This document shows positions 36,008 through 44,460 of a DNA stretch of 64,000 nt, piece after piece. The translations under genes and the position numbers were made by a program. The notes below the pieces were generated by a model. It was not told the origin of the DNA. It was given only the letters and a program-made list of their open reading frames with translations, and did not search any database. Source of the DNA: JBCCQL01 sp039414355 (GTDB taxonomy: Bacteria; Planctomycetota; Planctomycetia; Pirellulales; Lacipirellulaceae); assembly GCA_039414355.1 (NCBI GenBank), contig JBCDJN010000002.1, positions 1-64,000 on the forward strand, read 5' to 3'. Numbering within the stretch: the first letter of the stretch is position 1; each line of letters opens with the position of its first letter.

Positions 36008-36936
36008 CAGCTCCGATCCCGTTGCTGACGGGCAGCGTCTTCCTTCTCACGGCGCTCGCGCAGGGCCGTGAGGCCAAGCGACCCTGCCGCAAGCAGCCCC
36101 AACGCGCCGGGCTCGGGGACAAACGCGCTTGGCGGTTGTTGATTGACGACGGCGCCAAAGTTCGCCCGCCACAGGGTGTAGTCGTCGATGTCGACAACGT
36201 TCAGGCTGTCGCCGTTCTCGTCGCCGCGACCGCCGAGGATATCATCCGTGCCGAGGTTGTCCCGCCACACCGTGTAGTCGGCCAGGTCGACAACGCCATC
36301 GTCGTTAAAGTCACCGGCGGCGCCGCGGTCGCCTGTTTCGATGCCAACGTTGAACTCGGTCTCATACGCCCAATCGTGCACGATGAAGGAGCCTTGCTCG
36401 TTGTTGATCGAAACCCTCAGCCACGCGTAGTGGAGATCCGTGCGTTGCGGGATCGGCACCAAACCCGAGGACAGGTCTGGGAAGCTGAAGCCGATGTAGG
36501 CGTTCTCGACGTTGTTGAACTGGGCGTTGGGGTGGTTGTCGCCGAAGGCCAACGAAGCGACGAACGTGTCGGGCTCCACGCTCGACGCGTCAACCAAGAA
36601 CCCCGGCCCGAGGGCCCGCGCGTAGCCAAGATCGTTGAATCGATCGCCAACCACCCGCCCCGGGGCGAACTGCAGAAACACGCCCTGAAAATTGCCTTCG
36701 ATTCCAACGTAGGGGTCGACGTAGTTGCGAACGAAGATGTCCGGGTAGTAGTCGGCGTTGAGGCCGAGCGCTTGGGAGGCCCCTTGCTGGATCACCAGGT
36801 CCTCGATCCCAGAGTAAACAACGATCCCCTCAGCTTCGGACGCGGCGCCAACGGCCGAACCGGCAGCCAGGGCGTAGGCGAGTCGGCGACGCCGCCGGGG
36901 CTCGTCTTGTGGGGCTTGTTGATCGTTGGGCAGCAT
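36007..36936 (-). CDS. PEP-CTERM protein with dockerin-like repeats
   Basis: A 309-residue exported protein. ATG at 36936 is used; the frame extends 22 codons further. The N-terminus has an Arg cluster and a hydrophobic stretch (LAYALAAGSAVGAASEA). The domain core shares HPNAQFNNVENAYIGFSF with the next gene. Two EF-hand-like dockerin repeats follow (GDFNDDGVVDLADYTVWRDN and ENGDSLNVVDIDDYTLWR). The tail VPEPGALGLLAAGSLGLTALRERREK is a PEP-CTERM exosortase sorting signal. The repeats should bind calcium. No exosortase gene lies in the window. Confidence 0.87.
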   Translation of the reverse strand: MLPNDQQAPQDEPRRRRRLAYALAAGSAVGAASEAEGIVVYSGIEDLVIQQGASQALGLNADYYPDIFVRNYVDPYVGIEGNFQGVFLQFAPGRVVGDRFNDLGYARALGPGFLVDASSVEPDTFVASLAFGDNHPNAQFNNVENAYIGFSFPDLSSGLVPIPQRTDLHYAWLRVSINNEQGSFIVHDWAYETEFNVGIETGDRGAAGDFNDDGVVDLADYTVWRDNLGTDDILGGRGDENGDSLNVVDIDDYTLWRANFGAVVNQQPPSAFVPEPGALGLLAAGSLGLTALRERREKEDAARQQRDRS

Positions 36937-37068
36937 CGCTCTTCCTGCTTTGGTCAGGGGCGCCGGTCGTTGCCGGCGGGAGTACTCGGAATGAAACGAC
37001 AAGCGACCGGACGAGCCGGCCGCTTGCCATGGTGTTCACTCGTCAGCAAAGCGTCGCGGCGACGCCGA

Positions 37069-37755
37069 TCACGAAGCCTTCTTGCGCGAACGCAAGGTCG
37101 CCAAGCCCGCGGCGCCGGCGGCGAGCAGGCCGAGCGCGGTCGGCTCGGGCGCCTGGCCGGCGGCGATGCCAACACCCGGCGTCGATTCGTAAGCCCAGTC
37201 CTTCACCACGAACGAGGCGATCGAGTTATCGACGCCAACTCGAACCCAACCGTAGTGGACGTCCGAGCCGATGTTGAAACTCAAACCGACGAAAGCGTCG
37301 GGAGCGTCGTTGAACTGGGCGTTGGGGTTGTTGCCCGCAAACGCCATCGAACCGAAGAACGTCGGGCCGACCGTGCCGGGGCTGATCTCGTCGCCGTCGG
37401 TGAGGGCGCTCACGTAGGCGTAGTTGTTGGGGCCGGCGTTGAAGCCAACCAGTTGGCCGCTGCCCAAAACCGAGGCGCCCTGGTAGGGCGTGCCACCAAA
37501 GAACGCGTTTTGAAGGGCGACGTCCGAAAACGTGTCGCCGTCCAGGTCGAGGAACAGCCGGTAGGGGTCCGGGAAGGGCGGGTCGACCGAAGGCAGATTG
37601 GTGATGTTTTTCAGGCCGGAGTAGACGATCGTGGGATCGGCGTCGGCTTGGTCGGCGGTGGCGGCCAGCGTGGCGGCGCCGGCGGCGAGCGAGTACGCGA
37701 CCTTTCGCTTCGAGATCGAAGCGTTGGAAGGGCTATCCGCGGGATTGGTCTTCAT
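37069..37755 (-). CDS. PEP-CTERM protein, paralogue of the adjacent gene
   Basis: A 228-residue exported protein with an RKVAYSLAAGAATLAATADQA signal region. The core IVYSGLKN, NNPNAQFNDAPDAFVGLSF and GWVRVGVDNSIASFVVKDWAYES parallels the preceding protein, which shares IVYSGIED, HPNAQFNN and IVHDWAYET. It lacks the dockerin repeats. The tail APEPTALGLLAAGAAGLATLRSRKK is a PEP-CTERM signal. The gene has a 10-bp poly-G/C tract about 60 bp upstream of its start. Confidence 0.85.
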   Translation of the reverse strand: MKTNPADSPSNASISKRKVAYSLAAGAATLAATADQADADPTIVYSGLKNITNLPSVDPPFPDPYRLFLDLDGDTFSDVALQNAFFGGTPYQGASVLGSGQLVGFNAGPNNYAYVSALTDGDEISPGTVGPTFFGSMAFAGNNPNAQFNDAPDAFVGLSFNIGSDVHYGWVRVGVDNSIASFVVKDWAYESTPGVGIAAGQAPEPTALGLLAAGAAGLATLRSRKKAS

Positions 37756-37813
37756 GAGCGCTACTCTCGAGGCTGGGTCTACAGGGGCAGGGTCTTAGTG
37801 GGCAGGATCAATC

Positions 37814-37823
37814 GGGGGGGGGG
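37814..37823. repeat. 10-bp poly-G/C tract
   Basis: Ten consecutive G on the plus strand (C on the coding strand), about 60 bp upstream of the PEP-CTERM start at 37755. The homopolymer could slip and alter promoter spacing; this is an inference. Confidence 0.9.
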
Positions 37824-37965
37824 ACGAGTGACACCGGTTGTCAATCGTCGTTTGAGAGCCGGATGTCTCGGCGTCCGCCTGCGCCAGAAAATTTTGCTCG
37901 ACTTAAATCGACTATAGAAACGGGCAAAACAGGGGTCAACGCGCCGGCCAAAAAACGGCGGCAAA

Positions 37966-39507
37966 CTAAGCCTTCGCATAGGTGCGGCGCCGTCCGCCGA
38001 CACCGACCAGCACGCCGGCCAACAGGGCCCCGGCGGCCGAGGGCTCGGGGGTGGCGGAACTCGCTGCCACCGCCTCGTAGCTGAGGCCGAAGCTCTGCCG
38101 CCAGACCTGGTAGTCGCCGTCGTCCACGCCGGCCGAGCCATCGCCGCGGAACAGCAGCGTGGAATCGTCGGGTTGCCCCAGGTTGTCTCGCCAAACGGTG
38201 TAGTCGGCCGCGTCGACGACTCCGTCGTCGTTGAAGTCCCCCAGGCGGGGCTCCGGCGCCGCCACAGCATTGAGCGCGAGCGTGTAGAGCTGCACGGCGT
38301 CGGTGTCGCCGGCGACCTTCACTACGTAATCACCCGCCGGCGCCTCAACACCACTCACTGACTCGACAAAACCAACGCCACCAGAGTTGCTGGCGACGAT
38401 TAGAGTCAACCCGCCTGGGCCCGACTCGTACAGCTCGAGCGATAGATCGTTCTGCGCGGTGGTCACGACATCGACCACGCCAACGCCGAATAAGAACTCG
38501 TTGTAGGTCGGTCCCACCGGCGTGAGCTCCACGTCAAGCACAGCGGGCTCGCTGAGGGTGAACTGCAGGTAGTCCACGTCCGAGGCGTTGCTGATGCTCA
38601 GGAAGTTGCCCTGATCACCGGTCAGAACGATGCCGCTGTCGCCGTCGGCGCCGAACAACGCAGACGCTCCAACGTTTAGCACCCCCAGGTCCGAGGCAGA
38701 CGCCGCCGTGTTGTTACCGCCGCCTCGCTCGAGTGCGTCGCCGTACAGGTGATGGGCGCCGCGGACGTCGTCGTACTGCGGCCCGTCAAAGCCCCCTTGG
38801 AATCCAGACTCCATCAGGAACGGCGAGTTGGGTGAGATCAAATGGCCCAGGCCAAGGCTGTGGCCAACCTCGTGCGTCAGCGTGTTGCGGAAGTTGCGAT
38901 AGGAGTTGTCGGGGCCGGGGTCGCCAAAGTGGCCAGCGTCGCCGGTGTCGAGCACGATATCCCCGTCGGGGATCAACCCCGCTTGGCCCAGGGTGTTGGA
39001 AGGGCCATCGATAAAGGCACCGCCCAATCGGATGTCGCCACGCACACCCGTAAGCCCAGACCACAGCCCATGCGCCCGCCCACTTAGACCATCGTCAAAC
39101 GGCTCGTACTCGAAGACGATTCCGCTCACTTCGCTCCAGCGGTTGAACGAGCCTTCGACTAGTTCAAACCACGGACGCTGCTGGTAATCGGTCCCGCCGC
39201 CCTGAACGTTCCAGAGCGAATCAAAGAACGAGACGAGCGTGCTCGGCACAAAGTTCCGGCTTCGGATCGAGGTGCCATCGGGAACGATGCTCCAGGTCAG
39301 CGTGACCGGATTGCCCAGGGGATCTGTCGAGCCATCCGTCGCCGTGAAGTCCCACCGACCGTTGATCAAGAAGCCATGAGCCGGCGTCGCCCCCGAGCCG
39401 ATGACACCGTGGAACGCCAGCACCGCGAAAGCCAGCAGCCTACGAGACGAGCGCTTCAGGATCGGACGCCATCCGCGCGGGCTCTGGGTTTGGGGGCCGG
39501 TCATCAC
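37966..39507 (-). CDS. Matrixin-like zinc metalloprotease with dockerin-like repeats and sorting tail
   Basis: A 513-residue exported protein. A signal region (LLAFAVLAFHGVIGSGA) is followed by a metzincin catalytic domain with THEVGHSLGLGH (His212, Glu213, His216, His222) and a Met-turn region (PFLMESGF). A beta-rich region at about 270-420 resembles a pre-peptidase C-terminal domain (YVVKVAGDTDAVQLYTLAL). A dockerin pair (GDFNDDGVVDAADYTVWRDN) and a C-terminal PEP-type tail (ATPEPSAAGALLAG) complete it. It would cleave proteins outside the cell while held at the surface. Confidence 0.88.
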   Translation of the reverse strand: MMTGPQTQSPRGWRPILKRSSRRLLAFAVLAFHGVIGSGATPAHGFLINGRWDFTATDGSTDPLGNPVTLTWSIVPDGTSIRSRNFVPSTLVSFFDSLWNVQGGGTDYQQRPWFELVEGSFNRWSEVSGIVFEYEPFDDGLSGRAHGLWSGLTGVRGDIRLGGAFIDGPSNTLGQAGLIPDGDIVLDTGDAGHFGDPGPDNSYRNFRNTLTHEVGHSLGLGHLISPNSPFLMESGFQGGFDGPQYDDVRGAHHLYGDALERGGGNNTAASASDLGVLNVGASALFGADGDSGIVLTGDQGNFLSISNASDVDYLQFTLSEPAVLDVELTPVGPTYNEFLFGVGVVDVVTTAQNDLSLELYESGPGGLTLIVASNSGGVGFVESVSGVEAPAGDYVVKVAGDTDAVQLYTLALNAVAAPEPRLGDFNDDGVVDAADYTVWRDNLGQPDDSTLLFRGDGSAGVDDGDYQVWRQSFGLSYEAVAASSATPEPSAAGALLAGVLVGVGGRRRTYAKA

Positions 39508-39628
39508 GCTAGTTCATCGACCCATCTAGTCACTGGGCGGAGCAGTAAGCCACATACATATACGACCTTACCCAACGGTTTACGGCCGATCCAGCGAACT
39601 GCCCGCAACGCCGGTCGCAACCGAAACG

Positions 39629-39666
39629 AAAAAAGCGGTGAGCCCCCTGCCCAAGGGCCCACCGCT
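39629..39666 (-). terminator. Rho-independent terminator
   Basis: On the minus strand an 11-bp stem (one G-U pair, arms 39656-39666 and 39634-39644) is followed by a T run (A 39629-39634 on plus). It closes the PEP-CTERM gene ending at 39703. Confidence 0.9.
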
Positions 39667-39702
39667 ACGCGTTGGAGGTTGTCGCTTTGACTCGCCGACC
39701 GC

Positions 39703-40707
39703 TTAACGGCGACGGCGGAACGCGAGGCCGATCATCGACACGGCCGCCACGACGCCGGTGGCCGGCTCGGGGATGGCGGTGATCTGCAGGTTGTCGTAGA
39801 TGATGAAGTGGGCCAGGTTCGGGAACTCATCGCCGAACGGAATGTTGTCCAGCGGGTTGGGGTCCGGGCCAACGGGCAGGTCCGGCGTACCGACCGAGTT
39901 GAACACGTCGGCGTAGCCGATGGCGATGCTGCCGCCGTCGAACTCGTTGGCGGTGTCCGTGAAGCTCGCCAGCAGGATTCCGTCGATCCGGAACGTGTAG
40001 AAGTTGCCGGCCTTGGTCAGCTCAATGGTGTTCCAGTTGCCGTCCGGGCCGGTCGCGCCAACGCCGGTCGACAGGTTGGGGAACTTGCCGGCGGGCAGGT
40101 CATCGAACGAGCCGAAGGTCTGAGCGGTGCCGGCGTCGGCGTTGCCCGGGTCGCGGATCAAGGCGTAGTCCGAGCTGCTGGTGCCGGCGTCGCCGGTCAT
40201 CGCCCAGGTCAGGCCGTCACCCTCGCCAAGACCGAAGATGGGGAACGCGACGTCGTCGGTCAGCGACTGGTCGGCCGGGTCGTTGGCGCCCGAGGTGTGA
40301 ATGCTGAACAGGCCGTACTCGGTGGAGCCGGAGCTCTGGAACTCAGCGTTGAAGAAGACGTCCATCGAAACGACGAAGTCCGGGGGAAGGCTGGCGCCAG
40401 CGAGCGGGTAGATCGCCACGCCCTCGCCCTCGTCCACGGGGCCGGCGTCGGAGAGGTTGACTTGCATCAGCACGCCGGTGCTGCCACCGCCACTCGGGGC
40501 GGCCGGGACGCCGATGGCGCCGTAGTCAAAGGCGTAGTCAACGTCGCCGTCAAAGACGCCGGTCTCGGCGTCCACAACTGGCGCGGTGAAGCGGGTTGCG
40601 GCATTGCCGTCGTCGAAGTCTTCCGTGTACGTGACAGTTTCGAAAGCCATGAGCTGGCCCGTAGCCAGCAGGGCCGCCGTAGCAGCCAGAAGGAACAAAC
40701 GCTTCAT
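39703..40707 (-). CDS. PEP-CTERM protein
   Basis: A 334-residue exported protein with signal peptide MKRLFLLAATAALLATGQLMA. The body is beta-rich and acidic, with a jelly-roll-like pattern (TEDFDDGNAATRF, WNTIELTKAGNFYTFRIDGIL). The tail IPEPATGVVAAVSMIGLAFRR is a PEP-CTERM signal. It has no dockerin repeats. It shares its jelly-roll opening (EDFDDG compared with ADDLSDN) and the final IPEP tail with the 469-residue frame upstream, so the two may be related. It is ended by a strong terminator. Confidence 0.85.
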   Translation of the reverse strand: MKRLFLLAATAALLATGQLMAFETVTYTEDFDDGNAATRFTAPVVDAETGVFDGDVDYAFDYGAIGVPAAPSGGGSTGVLMQVNLSDAGPVDEGEGVAIYPLAGASLPPDFVVSMDVFFNAEFQSSGSTEYGLFSIHTSGANDPADQSLTDDVAFPIFGLGEGDGLTWAMTGDAGTSSSDYALIRDPGNADAGTAQTFGSFDDLPAGKFPNLSTGVGATGPDGNWNTIELTKAGNFYTFRIDGILLASFTDTANEFDGGSIAIGYADVFNSVGTPDLPVGPDPNPLDNIPFGDEFPNLAHFIIYDNLQITAIPEPATGVVAAVSMIGLAFRRRR

Positions 40708-40875
40708 TGGGTCACACTCCAGGGTGGTGAAAGTCAGCTTGCGGCTGCCACAGCTTCGCCCGCTGTCTCTTTAACCGGCGCCGAACCGTTCGGCCCCGTA
40801 AACGCAGTCCGCCTGCGTCGTTTGCCGCTCGGCCGCCACGTTGATTAGCAGCGGCGAGGGCGATGCCCCACAGCA

Positions 40876-42210
40876 CTAGCGTCGCCGACCGATTCCGAGC
40901 ATCGGAATCAGGGCAAGCACTAACGCCGTCGGCTCGGGGATCGACCCCGTGCTCGCCTCGGGCGGCATGCCCATGCCGAAGTTGGCTTTCCAGTCGGCGT
41001 AGTCGGTCAGGTCGAGATCGCCCGTCTCGAACGAATCTCGCCACACGGTGTAGTCGGCGGCGTCAACAAAACCGTCCTCGTTGAAGTCGCCAGCGATCGC
41101 CTCAACCGGGGTCTCGAAGACCAAGACGTTGTCGTAGAGCGCGAACGCCTCGGTGACGTTTTGGGCGAGGCTCGGGAAGAAGTCGATGAGGGCGAGCGAA
41201 ATCTTGCCGGTCAGGTCGATGGGCGACTCGCCGGTGTCGAAACCGTCGTTTGGGTCGTCGTCCACGCTATTGTCGACGGTGCCGAGAACAAACGAGGTCG
41301 TCTCACCCGGATTCGCGACGTCTTCGAATTCGAGGGAGAACGTCGCGGTGCCGGTGCTGCCGTTGTCGCCCAGGCCGGGGGCGTCAGGATCGACAACGGC
41401 CGTCAGCGTCAACCAACGACCGGCGACCGAGCCGGCCTGCTGGATCGAGTTTTGAGCCGGGAACAACGCGGGCAAGTCGATCAAGATGCCGTTGTTGGGG
41501 TCGTCGTTGACATCAGTGTTATCCCAGCCCGGCTGGTTGCCAAAGCCGAAGTCACTCACCGAGTACTGACCGCTAAACAAGTCGAGCTCCGCCTCGTTCT
41601 TCAGCAGGATAAAGTCGCAGTTGCCGCAGTCACCGTCGGTGGAGAAGATCGCCCCAGCTCCTTCCGAAGCCGGGAACCGCGGGTTGATCGGGTTGGAGTC
41701 GGTTTCCTGGCCGACGAACAGGCCACCAAACTCGGTTGTGCCGGCCAAGCTGGCCGCCTGCGAGAAGTTGAGCCACATGTCGACCTGTACGGTGTAGCGA
41801 CCGGTGAAGCCGGGGTTCTCGATGAAGAACCTCGCCTGGTCCTCGGCAACGGTTTCGCCATCAATCTGGGGTTCGCCGCCGTCCAGGATGTTGGTGATCA
41901 TCCGGAAGCCGGTGGTCGCCGTGCTTGTGGGGTCGCTGTTTGGGGCTTCAGGGATGCCGTCTGCCGAGTAGTCGTAGCCCGCGGTGCCCAGGGAACCGAC
42001 ACGCGTCCCGCCACCGATCGCATCCAGGGCTTCGCCAAGCGTGCCGAAGAACGGGGCGTCGAAGGCGTTGAACTGCCAGCCGTTGGTGTTGTCGGAGAGA
42101 TCGTCGGCGAAAATGACAGCTTGGGCTCGTGAGTTTGAGCCGAGCACGCCACAGCAGAGAAGAGCCGCGCAGCCTATCGCCGCGGGCGTGGAACGAATCC
42201 AGCGCATCAT
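40876..42210 (-). CDS. PEP-CTERM protein with dockerin-like repeats
   Basis: About 444 residues from ATG at 42210; an AGGAACC-like ribosome binding site is upstream. The signal peptide is AAIGCAALLCCGVLGSNSRAQA. The body is a large acidic beta domain (LSDNTNGWQFNAFDAPFFG, FTGRYTVQVDMWLNFS). A dockerin pair (GDFNEDGFVDAADYTVWRDS and DLDLTDYADWKANFG) and a tail (IPEPTALVLALIPMLGIGRRR) follow. It is probably a surface-displayed, calcium-stabilised structural or binding protein. Confidence 0.85.
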   Translation of the reverse strand: MMRWIRSTPAAIGCAALLCCGVLGSNSRAQAVIFADDLSDNTNGWQFNAFDAPFFGTLGEALDAIGGGTRVGSLGTAGYDYSADGIPEAPNSDPTSTATTGFRMITNILDGGEPQIDGETVAEDQARFFIENPGFTGRYTVQVDMWLNFSQAASLAGTTEFGGLFVGQETDSNPINPRFPASEGAGAIFSTDGDCGNCDFILLKNEAELDLFSGQYSVSDFGFGNQPGWDNTDVNDDPNNGILIDLPALFPAQNSIQQAGSVAGRWLTLTAVVDPDAPGLGDNGSTGTATFSLEFEDVANPGETTSFVLGTVDNSVDDDPNDGFDTGESPIDLTGKISLALIDFFPSLAQNVTEAFALYDNVLVFETPVEAIAGDFNEDGFVDAADYTVWRDSFETGDLDLTDYADWKANFGMGMPPEASTGSIPEPTALVLALIPMLGIGRRR

Positions 42211-42285
42211 TTCGGTTGGTTCCTGGGATACCACAGGAGGCGCCCGCCAGAGCTCGCCTGCAGAGATGGGAGTGGTTTTGCCCAC

Positions 42286-42783
42286 CGCCAGTGGCCGTGA
42301 GCGATTCCGCTTGCCTGTTCCAACCGTGGTCGCACGCTAGGCGTTGATCGAGCGATAGTCAATTGATTTTCAGAGAAACTCTAGGGTTTCTCCTGAACAC
42401 ACCGGGTAGGCGCAGAATCGCTGCGCTGTCGCTCGATTGCCGTGCGCGGAAGCAAGTAGAGTTTATCCCGGCAGCTCGGTATCGTGCGTCAGCACGGTGG
42501 CGTCATGTTGCCGTCACTCGGCGCATCGTCGACCCGATGTTTAGGCGGACATCGGTACCTCGCACGCGGTCGTGATTTTGACGCGTGCAGGGCGGTTGAG
42601 TCTTTCGGGCAGCACCCCTGGAATCCACACGCACTCGTCGAGTGCTGGCAATGAGATTTTGGGCGACCCGAGACGAGACCGCTGTTACCACACCCACCTA
42701 GGCCTCCACGGCGGCGTCCGACGCTCACGGCGTTAAGCTCCTCGCCTGCCCAAGCCCTCTCTAACTCTAGGACTTACGCCGTC
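42286..42783. promoter_or_regulatory. 498-bp divergent intergenic region
   Basis: No gene is supported. On the minus strand TTGACT (42357-42362) and TAGCGT (42334-42339) are spaced 17 bp and could drive the PEP-CTERM gene at 42210. A 7-bp hairpin lies at 42373-42379 / 42386-42392. The remainder, upstream of the DUF1559 gene, shows nothing further I can name. Confidence 0.35.
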
Positions 42784-44004
42784 ATGCGCTCTCGAGTTTC
42801 CAGCGTGCCAGCGGCCACACGACCGGCTTCGGGCGAACACGTTCACGCTGCACCGCTGCAGAGCCGTCGCCTCGGCTTCACGCTGGTTGAGCTTCTGGTG
42901 GTGATCGCCATCATCGGCATCTTGATCGCGCTCTTGCTGCCCGCCGTTCAGGCAGCCCGAGAGGCGGCTCGGCGGACGCAGTGCGTGAACATGGTGAAAC
43001 AGACTGCACTAGCCTGCCTCAACCACGAGTCGGCGAGACGCGGCTTGCCCAACATTTCACCCTTCCCAACGTCAGGCACTGACGTGCTTGTGAACGAACC
43101 ATCTGGCCGAAGTCTCGCTAACGGTGTCGGTGGGCAATACAGCTGGATTGTGCCGACGCTACCGTACATGGAGCAGCAGCCGCTTTTTGATCAATTCGAC
43201 CTGACACTCCCGGTAGACGCTCAAGTTGACGCCAACGGCAACAACTTCAACCCACAAGCAACTCAGATCGACTCCTTGCTCTGCGCTAGCGACGATTCAG
43301 ATGGGCTCATACTCCAAACTACCGGAGGCGGACTTGGCACCCAAACCTTGAACAACGGGAGGCCGTTTGCGAAAGCGAATATTGCGGCGTACATCAGCCC
43401 TGTGCACGCCGAATGCCTGCGTTGGTTCCGCGCCGCAATCGCCGAAAGACCAACGAAACTGGCAAAGCTAAGCGACGGGACGAGCAACACGATTATGTTG
43501 TCGGAAGTGCGAACGTTTGCCAATCAGGGTGACGATCGTGGAGCATGGGCACTAGGCATGCCAGGCGCGACGTTGCTTTCTCTAGACATGCATGATCTGG
43601 ATCCATCGGCCCCGACCGGCAGTGGGCGGGCTTGCCGACCAGCAGACTTCCCAGACGACTTCACGCCTTCACAGTACATTAATCGGTCGTACTCACCCGC
43701 CGACCAAGGGGGAGCCGCATCGCAACTTGCTAATACTCCGAACTCTAATGGCGAGAACGACATTACTTGGGACTGGATCCGTGGCTGCCCCGACTCAGAG
43801 GGCGCCCGTGGCGAGGACATGCCGTGTAAGTCTGCAGGAGAAGGTTATGCATCCCCGCGTAGCCGCCACCCAGGCGGCGTGAATGCTGCCCACGCCGACG
43901 GAAGCGTTATCTTCGTCTCGGACGAGATTGAGGCGCACCTGCTAGCCCGCATGATCTGCATTGATGACGGTGAGATTCAGACCGAAGGCCGCCAAGTTCA
44001 GTAG
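42784..44004 (+). CDS. DUF1559 prepilin-like protein
   Basis: A 406-residue protein. A 30-residue lead precedes the prepilin segment LGFTLVELLVVIAIIGILI, longer than the usual short leader, so the true start may be later, but no later ATG precedes the motif. The DUF1559 domain follows (AAREAARRTQCVNMVKQTAL), and HPGGVNAAHADGSVIFV is the H-x9-DG motif. Codon use is less GC-biased than in the neighbours. The next gene follows by 18 bp. Confidence 0.9.
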   Translation: MRSRVSSVPAATRPASGEHVHAAPLQSRRLGFTLVELLVVIAIIGILIALLLPAVQAAREAARRTQCVNMVKQTALACLNHESARRGLPNISPFPTSGTDVLVNEPSGRSLANGVGGQYSWIVPTLPYMEQQPLFDQFDLTLPVDAQVDANGNNFNPQATQIDSLLCASDDSDGLILQTTGGGLGTQTLNNGRPFAKANIAAYISPVHAECLRWFRAAIAERPTKLAKLSDGTSNTIMLSEVRTFANQGDDRGAWALGMPGATLLSLDMHDLDPSAPTGSGRACRPADFPDDFTPSQYINRSYSPADQGGAASQLANTPNSNGENDITWDWIRGCPDSEGARGEDMPCKSAGEGYASPRSRHPGGVNAAHADGSVIFVSDEIEAHLLARMICIDDGEIQTEGRQVQ

Positions 44005-44022
44005 TTGGGTCCATGCTGAGTC

Positions 44023-44460
44023 GTGCAAGACATTCGCGAAAGCGGGCGACAGGCCGTGGCGACGACTACTTTGGTGTTCGCCGGTGTGCTGTGTCTTCTG
44101 GCGAGTGTTCTCTTACCAGCCTTAATGGATGGTCCTAGCTGCTGGACGGCAGCTGATCGTAGAGAGGCATCTGCGCTCAACGAGCGCTTCGGCCGGCTCT
44201 ATCACGCCTACCGCATCGAGCAGGTCCGCCGCGAGCGGCTTGGCGGGCCGCCGTTGGTTGGTTATCCGCCGGCTCTGGTTCGCATCGAAGAGCAACTCGC
44301 CGTTGCCGAGGCCAAGCGACTGCACGCTGTGCAGACTCCCCAGCGTTGGGCGAGACGCTTACGCTGGATAGCGACCACGCTGCTCGCAGTGGGCGTCGTG
44401 GTTTTTGCTTTCTCACGCGACCGCCAAGCAGAACTCGCAGCGGCTAGCGAGACGGCCTGA
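44023..44460 (+). CDS. Small membrane protein with two helices
   Basis: A 145-residue protein from a GTG start. Membrane helices at about 13-34 (TTLVFAGVLCLLASVLLPAL) and 113-130 (IATTLLAVGVVVFAFS) bracket a basic helical region, suggesting a hairpin in the inner membrane. The family is not recognised. It follows the DUF1559 gene by 18 bp and converges on the vWA gene, overlapping its 3' end by 17 bp. Confidence 0.65.
   Translation: MQDIRESGRQAVATTTLVFAGVLCLLASVLLPALMDGPSCWTAADRREASALNERFGRLYHAYRIEQVRRERLGGPPLVGYPPALVRIEEQLAVAEAKRLHAVQTPQRWARRLRWIATTLLAVGVVVFAFSRDRQAELAAASETA

Noticed and set aside
36022..37917. 631-residue plus-strand open frame
   Set aside because: It mirrors two PEP-CTERM genes and has Val/Arg-rich, unstructured sequence.
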